A model generated the notes under the pieces. It had not been told where the DNA came from and ran no database searches. It saw only the letters and a program-made list of their open reading frames with translations. The translations under genes were made by a program, and so were the position numbers. From Thermococcus sp. (lineage in GTDB: Archaea; Methanobacteriota_B; Thermococci; Thermococcales; Thermococcaceae): DNA of 49,755 nt. The stretch is from NCBI RefSeq assembly GCF_027011145.1, contig NZ_JALVAO010000063.1, positions 1-49,755 on the forward strand, written 5' to 3'. Shown here piece by piece: positions 8,177 to 16,361 of the stretch (positions within the stretch are counted from its first letter, which is position 1; each line of letters opens with the position of its first letter).

Positions 8177-10285
8177 TCATCCCCTCCAAATCCGTAAAGT
8201 AACTTCGATGGGAGCAATTGAATTGGGAACGTTCCTAATACCAATAGCCTCAATCTGAAGCCCTTGTAAATTAACCATAATTGGATTAGCCCGCGTACCG
8301 GGAAGGTTCAAGGTATCGTTCTTAGCTCCCAACTGAACAAACAATCTAAAAATTGCATTGTCCAGCGCATATTTAAGGGGCTTAAGCTCAGATGCAGATA
8401 TTGAGAGTGGTGTCTCAGTTGGTTTACAGTTGCCTATAATGACAGTTCCGTTGTATATTGTTCCGGTAAAATTATAATAATAAGTCAGGTTATATCCACA
8501 AGAGTTGTTTTGGGAATAATAAGGGAATACATTACCGTATGGAGCATAGCCATTAAGGAAGTAATACACAATAGCCCTGCTGTCCTCATATCTAAACGTG
8601 TAATCGATATTATCACTAAGTATGCGGAATGTATTCGTTTCGCCTGGAACCATTATGGAGTTCAAAAGTTTTGTGTAGGCAATTCTAATAAGATACAAGT
8701 CTAGAGGTTCACTTAAGACCTTAACATTGGCCCCTGGCCCTTCATATAGAGTCAAAGTTCCACTGGGCCAACCTGTAAACTGAATAGCACTCCACACATC
8801 AACGTACCATGGGATAACGTTTTGAGGAAGATAATAGCTGAATGTCATGCCAGTTGGCAAGCCGTTCCATGAAGCAGTAACTCCGTCGGGTGAAAGTTGG
8901 TATATGTTCCCAAGGGGTATCATGAATTTTGTTACTGACACTCTTGGAATATAAGTGATATTGATATAGGAATTGGGATATCCATAGAGTATCCTTTCTT
9001 GAGTATATGAGAGATTGTAGTCTTGTCCCTCATATTCCATTTTTCCAGTATTAGAGTTGTAGTAAGCATCGAGAGCAATAACTAGGTTAAAATTCTTCTT
9101 ACTCAACTCACTTAATGTAGTGTATTTTTTTAGTGCACTCACGAGTGTTGAATTGGATACTATAACCTCAGACGTTGTGGAAGGGTTAACCCGAGCAGTG
9201 TACAGAAGGTTCAGAGATGTCCCATTAGAGTAGTATATCCTCACAGTAGTTACTCCAGAAACAGTTAATTTCATGCTTATCCCAGTAATGTTTCCAGGAA
9301 CAAAGAGGGAGTTCAAATAATACACTCCAGTATGAGCACTTTCAATGGTATATAACTTTACCAGTCCTGGATTTTGAATCGCGGGATATGCCGTTTTGTA
9401 TTTCATAAAAATCCAGCTTCCGCTTCCAAAGCCTATTTCGTCTGCCCACCAAGGAGGATTCGTGAAGTATGCACTGAAAACATTTGACCCGTTTTTGAGC
9501 TCGCCTGTTATGTTTAAAGATTGAACTCCCGTGCGGGTAACAAGTCTGTTATTAACATAGAAATACACATTTTCACCGGACCTAGTTGCAAGGTTTAAAG
9601 TTCCATTTGTTATGTTAGCATCATTAGGCAGAGAGACTGAAAATGTCACATTAAGATCATTTTCATACCATCTACCCCAACCACTATAGTAATAGGCTCC
9701 AGCCAAAACCCTCTGTATGCCAATGAGTTTTTCTTGAGATGTTATTAGCTTTGTAATATAAGCCTTTGCAACATATCCCCTAGGAAGGGCGTTTTGGGAA
9801 TATCCGCTAACCAAAATAGTTGCGGATCCTACATCTTGAGCTGTAGAGTAGTTATTTCCAAAAGTTAGATAAGGACTCGTATAGTTATTTATTATAAGCT
9901 GGTAGCTGTAACCTTTGATAAGAGACCTTAGGAGGTACTGGAGAATTATTTCAGAATAGTTCTTAAACTGAGAATAGTTGTTCGCCAACGCCCAATAAGT
10001 GGCAACTATCTGAAGAGGTGGCATTTGGGGATTTACATAGGTTAAATTCAATATCCCTGAAGAAATCCACTCATCTATGACCGTTGAAGGAACCAAGTTA
10101 CTTATCGGAACCGTTCTGAGAGTATCGAGAACATGTTGAGCTATCATTTTGTTTTGAAAATGTGATTGAGTTAGATATACTCGTCCCGTGTTCTCGGCTA
10201 CAGCACTTATACTCGCAATGAATATAAGGGCTAAGACGAGAGCTAAAACTGCATCAAGGGTAAAAATGAAAGCTTTTCTTCTCAT
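8177..10285 (-). CDS. Large prepilin-like surface protein
   Basis: 702 residues. The N-terminus is basic (MRRKAF), then IFTLDAVLALVLALIFI, a pilin-type helix with an acidic residue at the usual place but without the Gly-Gln cleavage pair. The rest is a beta-rich, Tyr/Asn/Ser/Thr-rich ectodomain with many N-glycosylation sequons. The ATG at 10285 follows GGGGTGG at the proper distance; a GTG three codons upstream overlaps that site and is less likely. It follows the 918-residue gene with one base between. Probably a minor pilin or adhesin; the function is inferred from context only. Confidence 0.75.
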   Translation of the reverse strand: MRRKAFIFTLDAVLALVLALIFIASISAVAENTGRVYLTQSHFQNKMIAQHVLDTLRTVPISNLVPSTVIDEWISSGILNLTYVNPQMPPLQIVATYWALANNYSQFKNYSEIILQYLLRSLIKGYSYQLIINNYTSPYLTFGNNYSTAQDVGSATILVSGYSQNALPRGYVAKAYITKLITSQEKLIGIQRVLAGAYYYSGWGRWYENDLNVTFSVSLPNDANITNGTLNLATRSGENVYFYVNNRLVTRTGVQSLNITGELKNGSNVFSAYFTNPPWWADEIGFGSGSWIFMKYKTAYPAIQNPGLVKLYTIESAHTGVYYLNSLFVPGNITGISMKLTVSGVTTVRIYYSNGTSLNLLYTARVNPSTTSEVIVSNSTLVSALKKYTTLSELSKKNFNLVIALDAYYNSNTGKMEYEGQDYNLSYTQERILYGYPNSYINITYIPRVSVTKFMIPLGNIYQLSPDGVTASWNGLPTGMTFSYYLPQNVIPWYVDVWSAIQFTGWPSGTLTLYEGPGANVKVLSEPLDLYLIRIAYTKLLNSIMVPGETNTFRILSDNIDYTFRYEDSRAIVYYFLNGYAPYGNVFPYYSQNNSCGYNLTYYYNFTGTIYNGTVIIGNCKPTETPLSISASELKPLKYALDNAIFRLFVQLGAKNDTLNLPGTRANPIMVNLQGLQIEAIGIRNVPNSIAPIEVTLRIWRG

Positions 10286-10286
10286 T

Positions 10287-13043
10287 TTAACCACCCCATA
10301 TTAATACTTTCATCAGGCCATAGCTGTATACCGGTCTCATGTAGAGATTCATATTTGCAATGTCTTGCAAATCTACCCAGGGATACCCTGCTATAGAATA
10401 CGCCCATATGGTAAACGTCACGCCACCATTGAGAGTTTCAAAGGGTACTAAACACTTCCATGGAACGAGCAATACTGTCCCAGACACTTTTACATTACAT
10501 GAAGCAACTTCAGAGCTGGCGAAACCATAAACAACAGTATTATTTATAGAGGCCACCGCCAGGATTGAATATCCAGAGTAGTCTTCCCCAACATAAGTAG
10601 ATACCAACGTGAAGTTACCGGTCGTTGAGTTTGGCACTTCTATCTTTAAGTACCCTATTGGAGCGAACTGGAGCATGCCTCCATATAAGGCCTTAGGAAG
10701 AGATGTTCCAGTAAGATTGTACTCTTTAGAATACAAGAGCATTCTAACCGCAATAATCCTGCTTGCCTGTTCAACCCAACTTGATGACTTCATCGACTTA
10801 ACTGCCAGAGTGTTGTTAACAAGACTACCATTAATCATTGAAATCTGGAAATAGGAAGAACTGAGCTGAGAGAGACTTGGGTAAACATAGCTGACGTTTA
10901 ATGATGTGACGTTCAGTGAGAGAGTGGAAGTCGTTTGAGGTACGGTACAAATTGCTAACTCAAAAGGAGGCAATGGGGGAAGGGAATATATCCAGGTTGA
11001 AGATGAAATGTTGGAATAAGGTGGAACCTGCGGAAGAGTCTGATTTGGAGTTACGAGAGATACCCCATTTGGATCTATTAGCACATCTGCCGTTAGGGAT
11101 GTGGAAGAATATGAAACTAGTTTTAAAGGAGCTTCATATACGCTAGCTTGAAATCTTCTAACATAATAGTAGTCAACATATACATACCAATTCTTGTCCC
11201 AATTGGTAAGACTTGCATCTGATGAAGTCCAACCACTATTTCCTTGTTGGATATATCCAGTCATATCATAGTCAGAATCAGAATACAAATATCCCTCTAA
11301 AGCATACCAGTTATTATCATAGAAGTAAAGATATCCTCCATGTATTGTTAAACTCTTTCCTCTAGGACCAAGCACAACCCCATAATAATAATCCTCAAGT
11401 ATCCAGAGATATGAATCATAGTAGCCATTCTTATAGTAAACGAACACACTACCGTCGTTTATAGTTATTGTGCCGTTAGCATAGACCTGATAACCTATGT
11501 ATGCATTTTTGCCGACAGTCAACGAAACACCAGAGGACGTTAAGTTGAGATACTGATCAACAACGAGCTTATCCCCAACTGAAACAGGCACAGTTGAATA
11601 TTTTCCGGTCGTAAGGTTTCCTCCAACATAGAGACTTCCTCCGATTTCAACTCCATATCCGGCCAAAACTGTAAAATTGTCAAATACCACGGTAGTGTTA
11701 CCAGTTTTGAGGGTATAGTAAGATGATGAGCCTTGAATAACAACGCTCCCATTTACGACTAAGTTTTCCCTGGCCGAAACCACTCCAGTATAACCAAGTA
11801 TTTCCAAGCTTCCATTTACGTATATGTTTCTTCCAACAATAGTTCCATAAACAGTAGCGTTTCCATTTATATAGACGTCTCCAGAGGCATTTATAACTCC
11901 ATCATACCCCAAATAGAGAGGACCGTTTATGTAAACAGAGCCATTGCTCAAAATCTCTGAACTACTCAGGGATGCGTTACCAACTATGTAGACTGAACCA
12001 TTAGAAGATAAAGTAGCAGTTCCTCTAGCTAAGAGATTGCCACCAATGTAAGTTGAACCTCCAACCGCTAAATAAGCCCCATTTGCTAGTGTTAGGTTTG
12101 AGTACTCGTAGTATGAACCTCCAATAGTTGCAACTCCATAACTGGCTATGGTAGTGTTCTTTAATATGTAAACAGAGCCAGTAGCATTGAGAAGACCTCT
12201 GTTTCCAATATAAGCAGAGCCGTAAACGTAGAGCGTCCCAACATCAGCGACGTTTCCACTACCCGCTATATAGAGACTTCCATTGATATAAGCAACGTTT
12301 GAAGCACTCAGAGTACCACTATTGGCCACAGAGAGGTTCCCATTCACATAGAGAGAAGATGTATTTACCGAACCATCGGAGCCAACACTTAAAGAGCCGT
12401 TTACACTGAATGTTTGACCGACATACAAGTTAAAGTTGTTTCCAACAAAGGCTGAGTTCAAGATGCAGACACTGTAGGGATTACCATAATAATTATAGCT
12501 AATCCCTGAATGAGAGAAGTAAAATATGCCCGTTGGACAGTATATCACAATTGAAGTATCATTAGGCAATACACCGGCTTGTCTAAGACTACATATCTCA
12601 AGAACTGAAGGCACAGAAGGAAGTATTGATGAGACACTAAACGAGTAGTTTGCAGAGATTGAAGAGTTCACAAAATAAAAGGTAAGCCTGAAGTTATTGT
12701 GACCAGACAGGTTCCAGAGAGCATTCAAGAGAGCGGAGTTACCTGAGCGAACACCATCAAATAGGGTTGTAATTTTGTTGTAATCAACATACTGTCCATT
12801 GATTGACCTTAATCCCGGAACCCTAACAACACTTAAGTTCCCTGTCCAATTTGATGGTTCCCCTGGTGTGTTGATAAGAATGTCCAGCATGTTATCTGCC
12901 AGATTCGTTCTTTCATACCAGCTCAACATTGAAGAAAGTCCATTCCCTATGTTTTGAGATGCAGACGTAACAGCGGAAAGGATGAAAATCACTACAACAA
13001 GTGCGACCAGAGCATCTAAACTTAACAGCTGACCCTTTCTCAC
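10287..13043 (-). CDS. Giant class III prepilin-like protein with beta-solenoid repeats
   Basis: 918 residues from a GTG start behind a GGTGGTG site. The N-terminus MRKGQLLSLDALVALVV resembles class III signal peptides: cleavage would fall between Gly4 and Gln5, followed by the pilin helix. After a globular region (about 40-195) come many short imperfect repeats with the pattern Gly-Ser-x-Tyr-Ile-x-Gly-Asn (about 200-530), like a right-handed beta-helix or bactofilin-type solenoid. A Tyr-rich insert (about 535-640) and a C-terminal domain with Cys pairs follow. The stop codon of the preceding gene overlaps the start by four bases. Likely a surface adhesin displayed on or with a type IV-like pilus (inference). 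Confidence 0.8.
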   Translation of the reverse strand: MRKGQLLSLDALVALVVVIFILSAVTSASQNIGNGLSSMLSWYERTNLADNMLDILINTPGEPSNWTGNLSVVRVPGLRSINGQYVDYNKITTLFDGVRSGNSALLNALWNLSGHNNFRLTFYFVNSSISANYSFSVSSILPSVPSVLEICSLRQAGVLPNDTSIVIYCPTGIFYFSHSGISYNYYGNPYSVCILNSAFVGNNFNLYVGQTFSVNGSLSVGSDGSVNTSSLYVNGNLSVANSGTLSASNVAYINGSLYIAGSGNVADVGTLYVYGSAYIGNRGLLNATGSVYILKNTTIASYGVATIGGSYYEYSNLTLANGAYLAVGGSTYIGGNLLARGTATLSSNGSVYIVGNASLSSSEILSNGSVYINGPLYLGYDGVINASGDVYINGNATVYGTIVGRNIYVNGSLEILGYTGVVSARENLVVNGSVVIQGSSSYYTLKTGNTTVVFDNFTVLAGYGVEIGGSLYVGGNLTTGKYSTVPVSVGDKLVVDQYLNLTSSGVSLTVGKNAYIGYQVYANGTITINDGSVFVYYKNGYYDSYLWILEDYYYGVVLGPRGKSLTIHGGYLYFYDNNWYALEGYLYSDSDYDMTGYIQQGNSGWTSSDASLTNWDKNWYVYVDYYYVRRFQASVYEAPLKLVSYSSTSLTADVLIDPNGVSLVTPNQTLPQVPPYSNISSSTWIYSLPPLPPFELAICTVPQTTSTLSLNVTSLNVSYVYPSLSQLSSSYFQISMINGSLVNNTLAVKSMKSSSWVEQASRIIAVRMLLYSKEYNLTGTSLPKALYGGMLQFAPIGYLKIEVPNSTTGNFTLVSTYVGEDYSGYSILAVASINNTVVYGFASSEVASCNVKVSGTVLLVPWKCLVPFETLNGGVTFTIWAYSIAGYPWVDLQDIANMNLYMRPVYSYGLMKVLIWGG
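11456..12446 (-). repeat. Imperfect coding repeats for a beta-solenoid
   Basis: Within the 918-residue gene, codons for about residues 200-530 encode roughly 15 degenerate units of about 20-24 residues. Each is centred on a Val/Leu-Tyr-Ile/Val-x-Gly strand preceded by a Gly/Asn-rich turn (for example GSVYIVGN, GDVYINGN, GSLYVGGN). The repeats are recognisable in protein but diverged in DNA, so they are not a recent expansion. Such regular short strands are typical of stacked beta-helix coils. Confidence 0.65.
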
Positions 13044-13516
13044 TTCACCACCACCCCGACTTGGATTACATAACTCCTAAAGGACAACACACTTCCATTA
13101 TAAGCAAACCCCTTCATTGAAGAGAGACTCCTTACAATGTACTTCTCAAGCGCATTACTTAGGATTGTAGAATTAACCGAGTTAACACAGTTTATGTAAA
13201 CTGTTGTATTGATGAGGTTTCCGTTTTGAGTTAATCCGACTCCCTCGACGTTGCACTGTAGTGAGCTGTAGTTGTAGAGACTGACCACAGTATTAAGGGG
13301 AGAGTATTTTGAAGCATTCACAACAACACCAGAGTTTAAATACAAGCATCCACTCATCGCAGTTGTTTTAACATAATAAACTATTTGATTCTTTGTATCG
13401 GATTGATAATAAGCTCCGCTAACTATCACAATACCCACTAGTATTATAGCTAGGATAAACATCAGCTCTATTGATACTTGGCCTCTACTTTTGAAGGACA
13501 ACCGATATCCCCCCAT
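13040..13516 (-). CDS. Class III signal peptide (prepilin) protein
   Basis: 158 residues. The class III motif is unmistakable: SRG then QVSIELMFILAIILVG, with prepilin peptidase cleavage expected after the Gly, then a hydrophobic helix that packs the pilus core. The short ectodomain has five Asn sequons and three Cys. As drawn, the start overlaps the upstream gene by 32 bases and has no good ribosome binding site. A TTG at 13501, just after a GGGGGG stretch, would give MSFKSRG and may be the true start. The 3' end overlaps the next gene by four bases. Confidence 0.8.
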   Translation of the reverse strand: MGGYRLSFKSRGQVSIELMFILAIILVGIVIVSGAYYQSDTKNQIVYYVKTTAMSGCLYLNSGVVVNASKYSPLNTVVSLYNYSSLQCNVEGVGLTQNGNLINTTVYINCVNSVNSTILSNALEKYIVRSLSSMKGFAYNGSVLSFRSYVIQVGVVVK

Positions 13517-13922
13517 CTGGAGAGGTCATGGAAGTTATTTCAAATGTATCATTACCAGGAGTCAAAAGGACACTAGATTGTGAAAGCACGGGAACCTGAA
13601 GTCTTTGGATGACAAGATAGTGTTTTCCATTGAGTTGGGCATTTACAACCACGGTTTGATTTGTCGTTAGGGTAATGTTTATCCAGTCCCCAGGATACAG
13701 CTGAAACGGTGGCTTTTTTTGAAGTGTTATACCCGGTCCAGAGGCATAAACTTTTGCAACCGAGTCTCGGATATCTATTACAAATACCTTTAACTCCATC
13801 CCCTTTCCCAAGGTTTGCATTTCCTCAGTTTGGGAGGTCCCACTAACGATTAACCCAAGGACTGTTAAGGACACAAGGACAAGGGCAAACAATAAATCAA
13901 GGCTTATCTGGCCCTTTTTCAT
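13485..13922 (-). CDS. Class III signal peptide (prepilin) protein
   Basis: 145 residues. The N-terminus MKKG followed by QISLDLLFALVLV is a textbook archaeal class III signal peptide with cleavage after Gly4. The mature protein would be a pilin of about 140 residues with a small beta-rich domain (PPFQLYPGDWINITL near the middle). It starts immediately next to the stop of the 13923-14540 gene and overlaps the following prepilin gene. Role: structural or minor pilin exported by an archaeal type IV-like machine that is not encoded in this window. Confidence 0.82.
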   Translation of the reverse strand: MKKGQISLDLLFALVLVSLTVLGLIVSGTSQTEEMQTLGKGMELKVFVIDIRDSVAKVYASGPGITLQKKPPFQLYPGDWINITLTTNQTVVVNAQLNGKHYLVIQRLQVPVLSQSSVLLTPGNDTFEITSMTSPDGGISVVLQK

Positions 13923-14540
13923 TTACGAACCACCCGGATGAATGTTTATGTAAACCTCTTGGGAAGTTGAGTTATAGGTAATTCCTACGGGCAAATCTGG
14001 GTTCCATTCAACAACTACTTTAAGGGATGAGGGAAGCAGGGTAGGAGCGATGGTTACATTGAACCCTGGGTCTACTGTAGAGTTATAGGGGAAATAAGTT
14101 GGCACCCATACTCCCGTGCGGTTACTTCCAACTAACAGAGGGGCCGAGCCATTGTTAAATACGGCAACTGCAACAACTGAATTTGTAGCGTTTGGGGGGA
14201 ACAATGGGTGAGAACTACCAAGGAACATTATACTTACGACAGGATTGGAGAGGTTAAACGCCCTCTTTAAATACCCTTCATTACGAAGGAGAGCAAACTT
14301 AACATAAGCTGTGGCCTTTGATCCAGGTCCTTGAGCATAAACTTGGTCAATTAGTCCTGCTATGGTATTAGCAGTACTCTTTTCTTCAAGAGCTATTTGA
14401 ACTGCCAGGGCACCGTTGGAAGGAGAGTCCGAACTAAACGTAACGTTTCTAACTGAGTAGAGTAGCATAATTAACATTATCGCAAACACTAGCATGAATT
14501 CGAGCGAAATTTGACCCCGCCTTTTCAGGACTAACCCCAT
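13923..14540 (-). CDS. Class III signal peptide (prepilin) protein, first of the set
   Basis: 205 residues. KRRG then QISLEFMLVFAIMLI is a class III signal peptide with expected cleavage after Gly9. The mature domain includes an FNVTIAPTLLPSSLKVVVEW segment typical of an immunoglobulin-like beta sandwich and several Asn sequons. The start follows GGAGGGTGAG with correct spacing, and a promoter-like element lies in the 44-base gap upstream, so this gene probably begins a transcription unit that continues through five more surface proteins. Base composition changes here to markedly AT-rich compared with the upstream genes. Confidence 0.83.
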   Translation of the reverse strand: MGLVLKRRGQISLEFMLVFAIMLIMLLYSVRNVTFSSDSPSNGALAVQIALEEKSTANTIAGLIDQVYAQGPGSKATAYVKFALLRNEGYLKRAFNLSNPVVSIMFLGSSHPLFPPNATNSVVAVAVFNNGSAPLLVGSNRTGVWVPTYFPYNSTVDPGFNVTIAPTLLPSSLKVVVEWNPDLPVGITYNSTSQEVYINIHPGGS

Positions 14541-14584
14541 TACTCACCCTCCAATATAAAGATATAAGGAACAATATTTAACGA
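14541..14584 (-). promoter_or_regulatory. Likely internal promoter of the prepilin genes
   Basis: The 44-base gap between the two-helix membrane protein and the first prepilin is the only sizeable break in the cluster. Read on the minus strand it carries an AT-rich TATA-like element (GTTAAATATT, about 14573-14582), about 40 bases before the ATG, and a GGAGGGTGAG ribosome binding site. This suggests the pilin set can be expressed separately from cetZ. Confidence 0.5.
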
Positions 14585-15202
14585 TTACTCCTCAGATTTA
14601 CCTTCAACAACCGCAAAAATGCCGGATGGCGTTTTCTTGGTTCTAATACCGAAGTAACCCTCGGTAAAGAGTTTAAATTTATATTTGTCCGCGGAGAGAC
14701 GGTGCTTAGTTAGAATAACCCCCAACTCATCGATAAAGAACTGGGTGAGCTCGTAGTAAATCAAGTCAAGTGAACTTCTGACCCTGTCCCGAACCGCGAA
14801 CGCGAGGGGAAGGAGTGAGAGGCCGAGAAGCACGAGGGGCGAACCCGTAAGAGCTGTCAGTGCACCGGTCAAAACGATGACCCCTGCAAGAATGACGTAT
14901 GCAACCTTCTCCATCCTCTTAAGCCTCTTTCCCAGCTTAACTTTCTCCTCCCAGATGTCAAGCAACGCCGGATTGTAGAAGTCGAAGGCCGTATGTCTCT
15001 TCCCTTTGGCAATTCTCTCCCTTATCAGGGCATCCCAGTCGTCGGTGTAGTAAATAACCTCCCCGCGGAGCTTTGCCCTTTCCGCATCTAGGGAGGAGAT
15101 AATCCTGATTAGGTCCTCCGCGCTCTCATGGGCTATGTGGGAGTAAACCGATTTCTCATCGAGTTCGAGGGCCACTTCAACGGAGTCCCTGATTTCACTC
15201 AT
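14585..15202 (-). CDS. Two-helix membrane protein coupled to CetZ
   Basis: 205 residues; family not recognised. A charged N-terminal cytosolic part (1-98, probably coiled-coil around 80-98) leads to a hydrophobic hairpin (about 99-119 and 121-138). A C-terminal cytosolic domain of about 65 residues follows, ending FGIRTKKTPSGIFAVVEG. Both large parts would face the cytosol. The start overlaps the end of cetZ by eight bases, so translation is coupled and the product may anchor or regulate the tubulin at the membrane (inference). GC content is normal for the chromosome, unlike the prepilins downstream. Confidence 0.7.
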   Translation of the reverse strand: MSEIRDSVEVALELDEKSVYSHIAHESAEDLIRIISSLDAERAKLRGEVIYYTDDWDALIRERIAKGKRHTAFDFYNPALLDIWEEKVKLGKRLKRMEKVAYVILAGVIVLTGALTALTGSPLVLLGLSLLPLAFAVRDRVRSSLDLIYYELTQFFIDELGVILTKHRLSADKYKFKLFTEGYFGIRTKKTPSGIFAVVEGKSEE

Positions 15203-16355
15203 TCTTTTTCCTCCTGAGCCCCTTTATGAGACCACCTATATCCGGAAGCTCCCCGGAGGATTCATCGGGGATAACTGTGGGGTAGACATCATCAAAGTCT
15301 GGCAGACCGTTGAGGAGTTCACTCTTCTTTGTTTCGGCTTCCCTCTTAGCTTCCATGAAGGAGCGGGCGTATTCCTTGGCAGTCTTCACTATCTCCACTA
15401 TGCTCCGGCTCTCGTAGATTCCGCTGAGGAGCGTTACGACCTCAACCTCCCTCTCGCGCGGGTCCGGGTAGAAGCCACGGAAAATCTGCTTGCCCCGGAT
15501 TTTGCTCGTAAGGTAGTCCAGAGCTTCGAAGATGTCATTCGCCTTGAGAACCTCCGGCGGTCCGTGTATAGCGACGAGCCCGTAGAGAGCCGATTCTATG
15601 TTGGCGTCTAGGTAAAGGCCCTCGCTCTCGAAGGAGCGTATGATTAACCTCGACAGGCTCTTAACCTTGCTCGCATCGGCCTTCGCGTAGCCCACAGTGG
15701 CGAAGCTCCCGAAGGCCTTGAGGACGAACTTTAAGTCGCTGGCATCCAATGTCTGCTCACCCGGGACATCTACCAGAGCAAGCAGGGACGCTATCCTCTC
15801 CACTATGGTGTAATTAATCCTCTCGTAGGCCCGGCTTATGTCATCGTTGCCTTCCTTGAGCTTGTTGTTGTCTATCGCGATAATCGAGTCCGCTATCTTG
15901 GAGAGCTTGTCTATGGTTATGGCCGCGTTTATGGTCGGCCTTATGCCCTCCTCCTTCAAAGGCAGGGCCCCTATGGCGACCACCAGGGAGTCCGGGTACT
16001 CCTCCTTGAGTGCCTCAGCCAGGACGGGCGTTCCACCGGCACCGGTTCCGCCACCGAAGCCGAAGGTAAGGAAAAAGATGTCAACGTCCTCGTAGCCGAC
16101 TATGGAGTTTATTTTTCTCATCACCAGGGGCAAATCACGCTTCATGGCCTCCCTGCCAAGTATCGGGTTGGCATTGACGCCCTTTCCCCCAGTGAGAGCC
16201 TCTCCAATGAGGATTCTCCTGTCCTGAGGAACGTGCTTCAGGTAGTCTAGGTCGCCCCTTGAGGTGTTTATTGCAAGGGTCTCGAAATCAACCAGCGCGA
16301 ACAGGTCGGCTATCTTCGTCCCGCACTGGCCAATTCCTATTATCAGGGCCCTCAA
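15195..16355 (-). CDS. cetZ: CetZ-type tubulin/FtsZ superfamily GTPase
   Basis: 386 residues. The nucleotide-binding G-box at residues 7-12 (GIGQCG) and the tubulin signature GGGTGAG at 101-107 place it in the tubulin/FtsZ family. The short N-terminus and GGGTGAGGTP context fit the archaeal CetZ (FtsZ3) group rather than cell-division FtsZ. In Haloferax, CetZ proteins control cell shape and motility; the Thermococcales role is not established. The tail (about 335-386) is charged and may be flexible. The start is a TTG placed seven bases after an AGGTGA site. It sits between a secreted cyclase-fold protein and a membrane protein leading into the prepilin genes, suggesting a link to the cell surface. 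Confidence 0.88.
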   Translation of the reverse strand: MRALIIGIGQCGTKIADLFALVDFETLAINTSRGDLDYLKHVPQDRRILIGEALTGGKGVNANPILGREAMKRDLPLVMRKINSIVGYEDVDIFFLTFGFGGGTGAGGTPVLAEALKEEYPDSLVVAIGALPLKEEGIRPTINAAITIDKLSKIADSIIAIDNNKLKEGNDDISRAYERINYTIVERIASLLALVDVPGEQTLDASDLKFVLKAFGSFATVGYAKADASKVKSLSRLIIRSFESEGLYLDANIESALYGLVAIHGPPEVLKANDIFEALDYLTSKIRGKQIFRGFYPDPREREVEVVTLLSGIYESRSIVEIVKTAKEYARSFMEAKREAETKKSELLNGLPDFDDVYPTVIPDESSGELPDIGGLIKGLRRKKNE

Positions 16356-16361
16356 GGGCTT

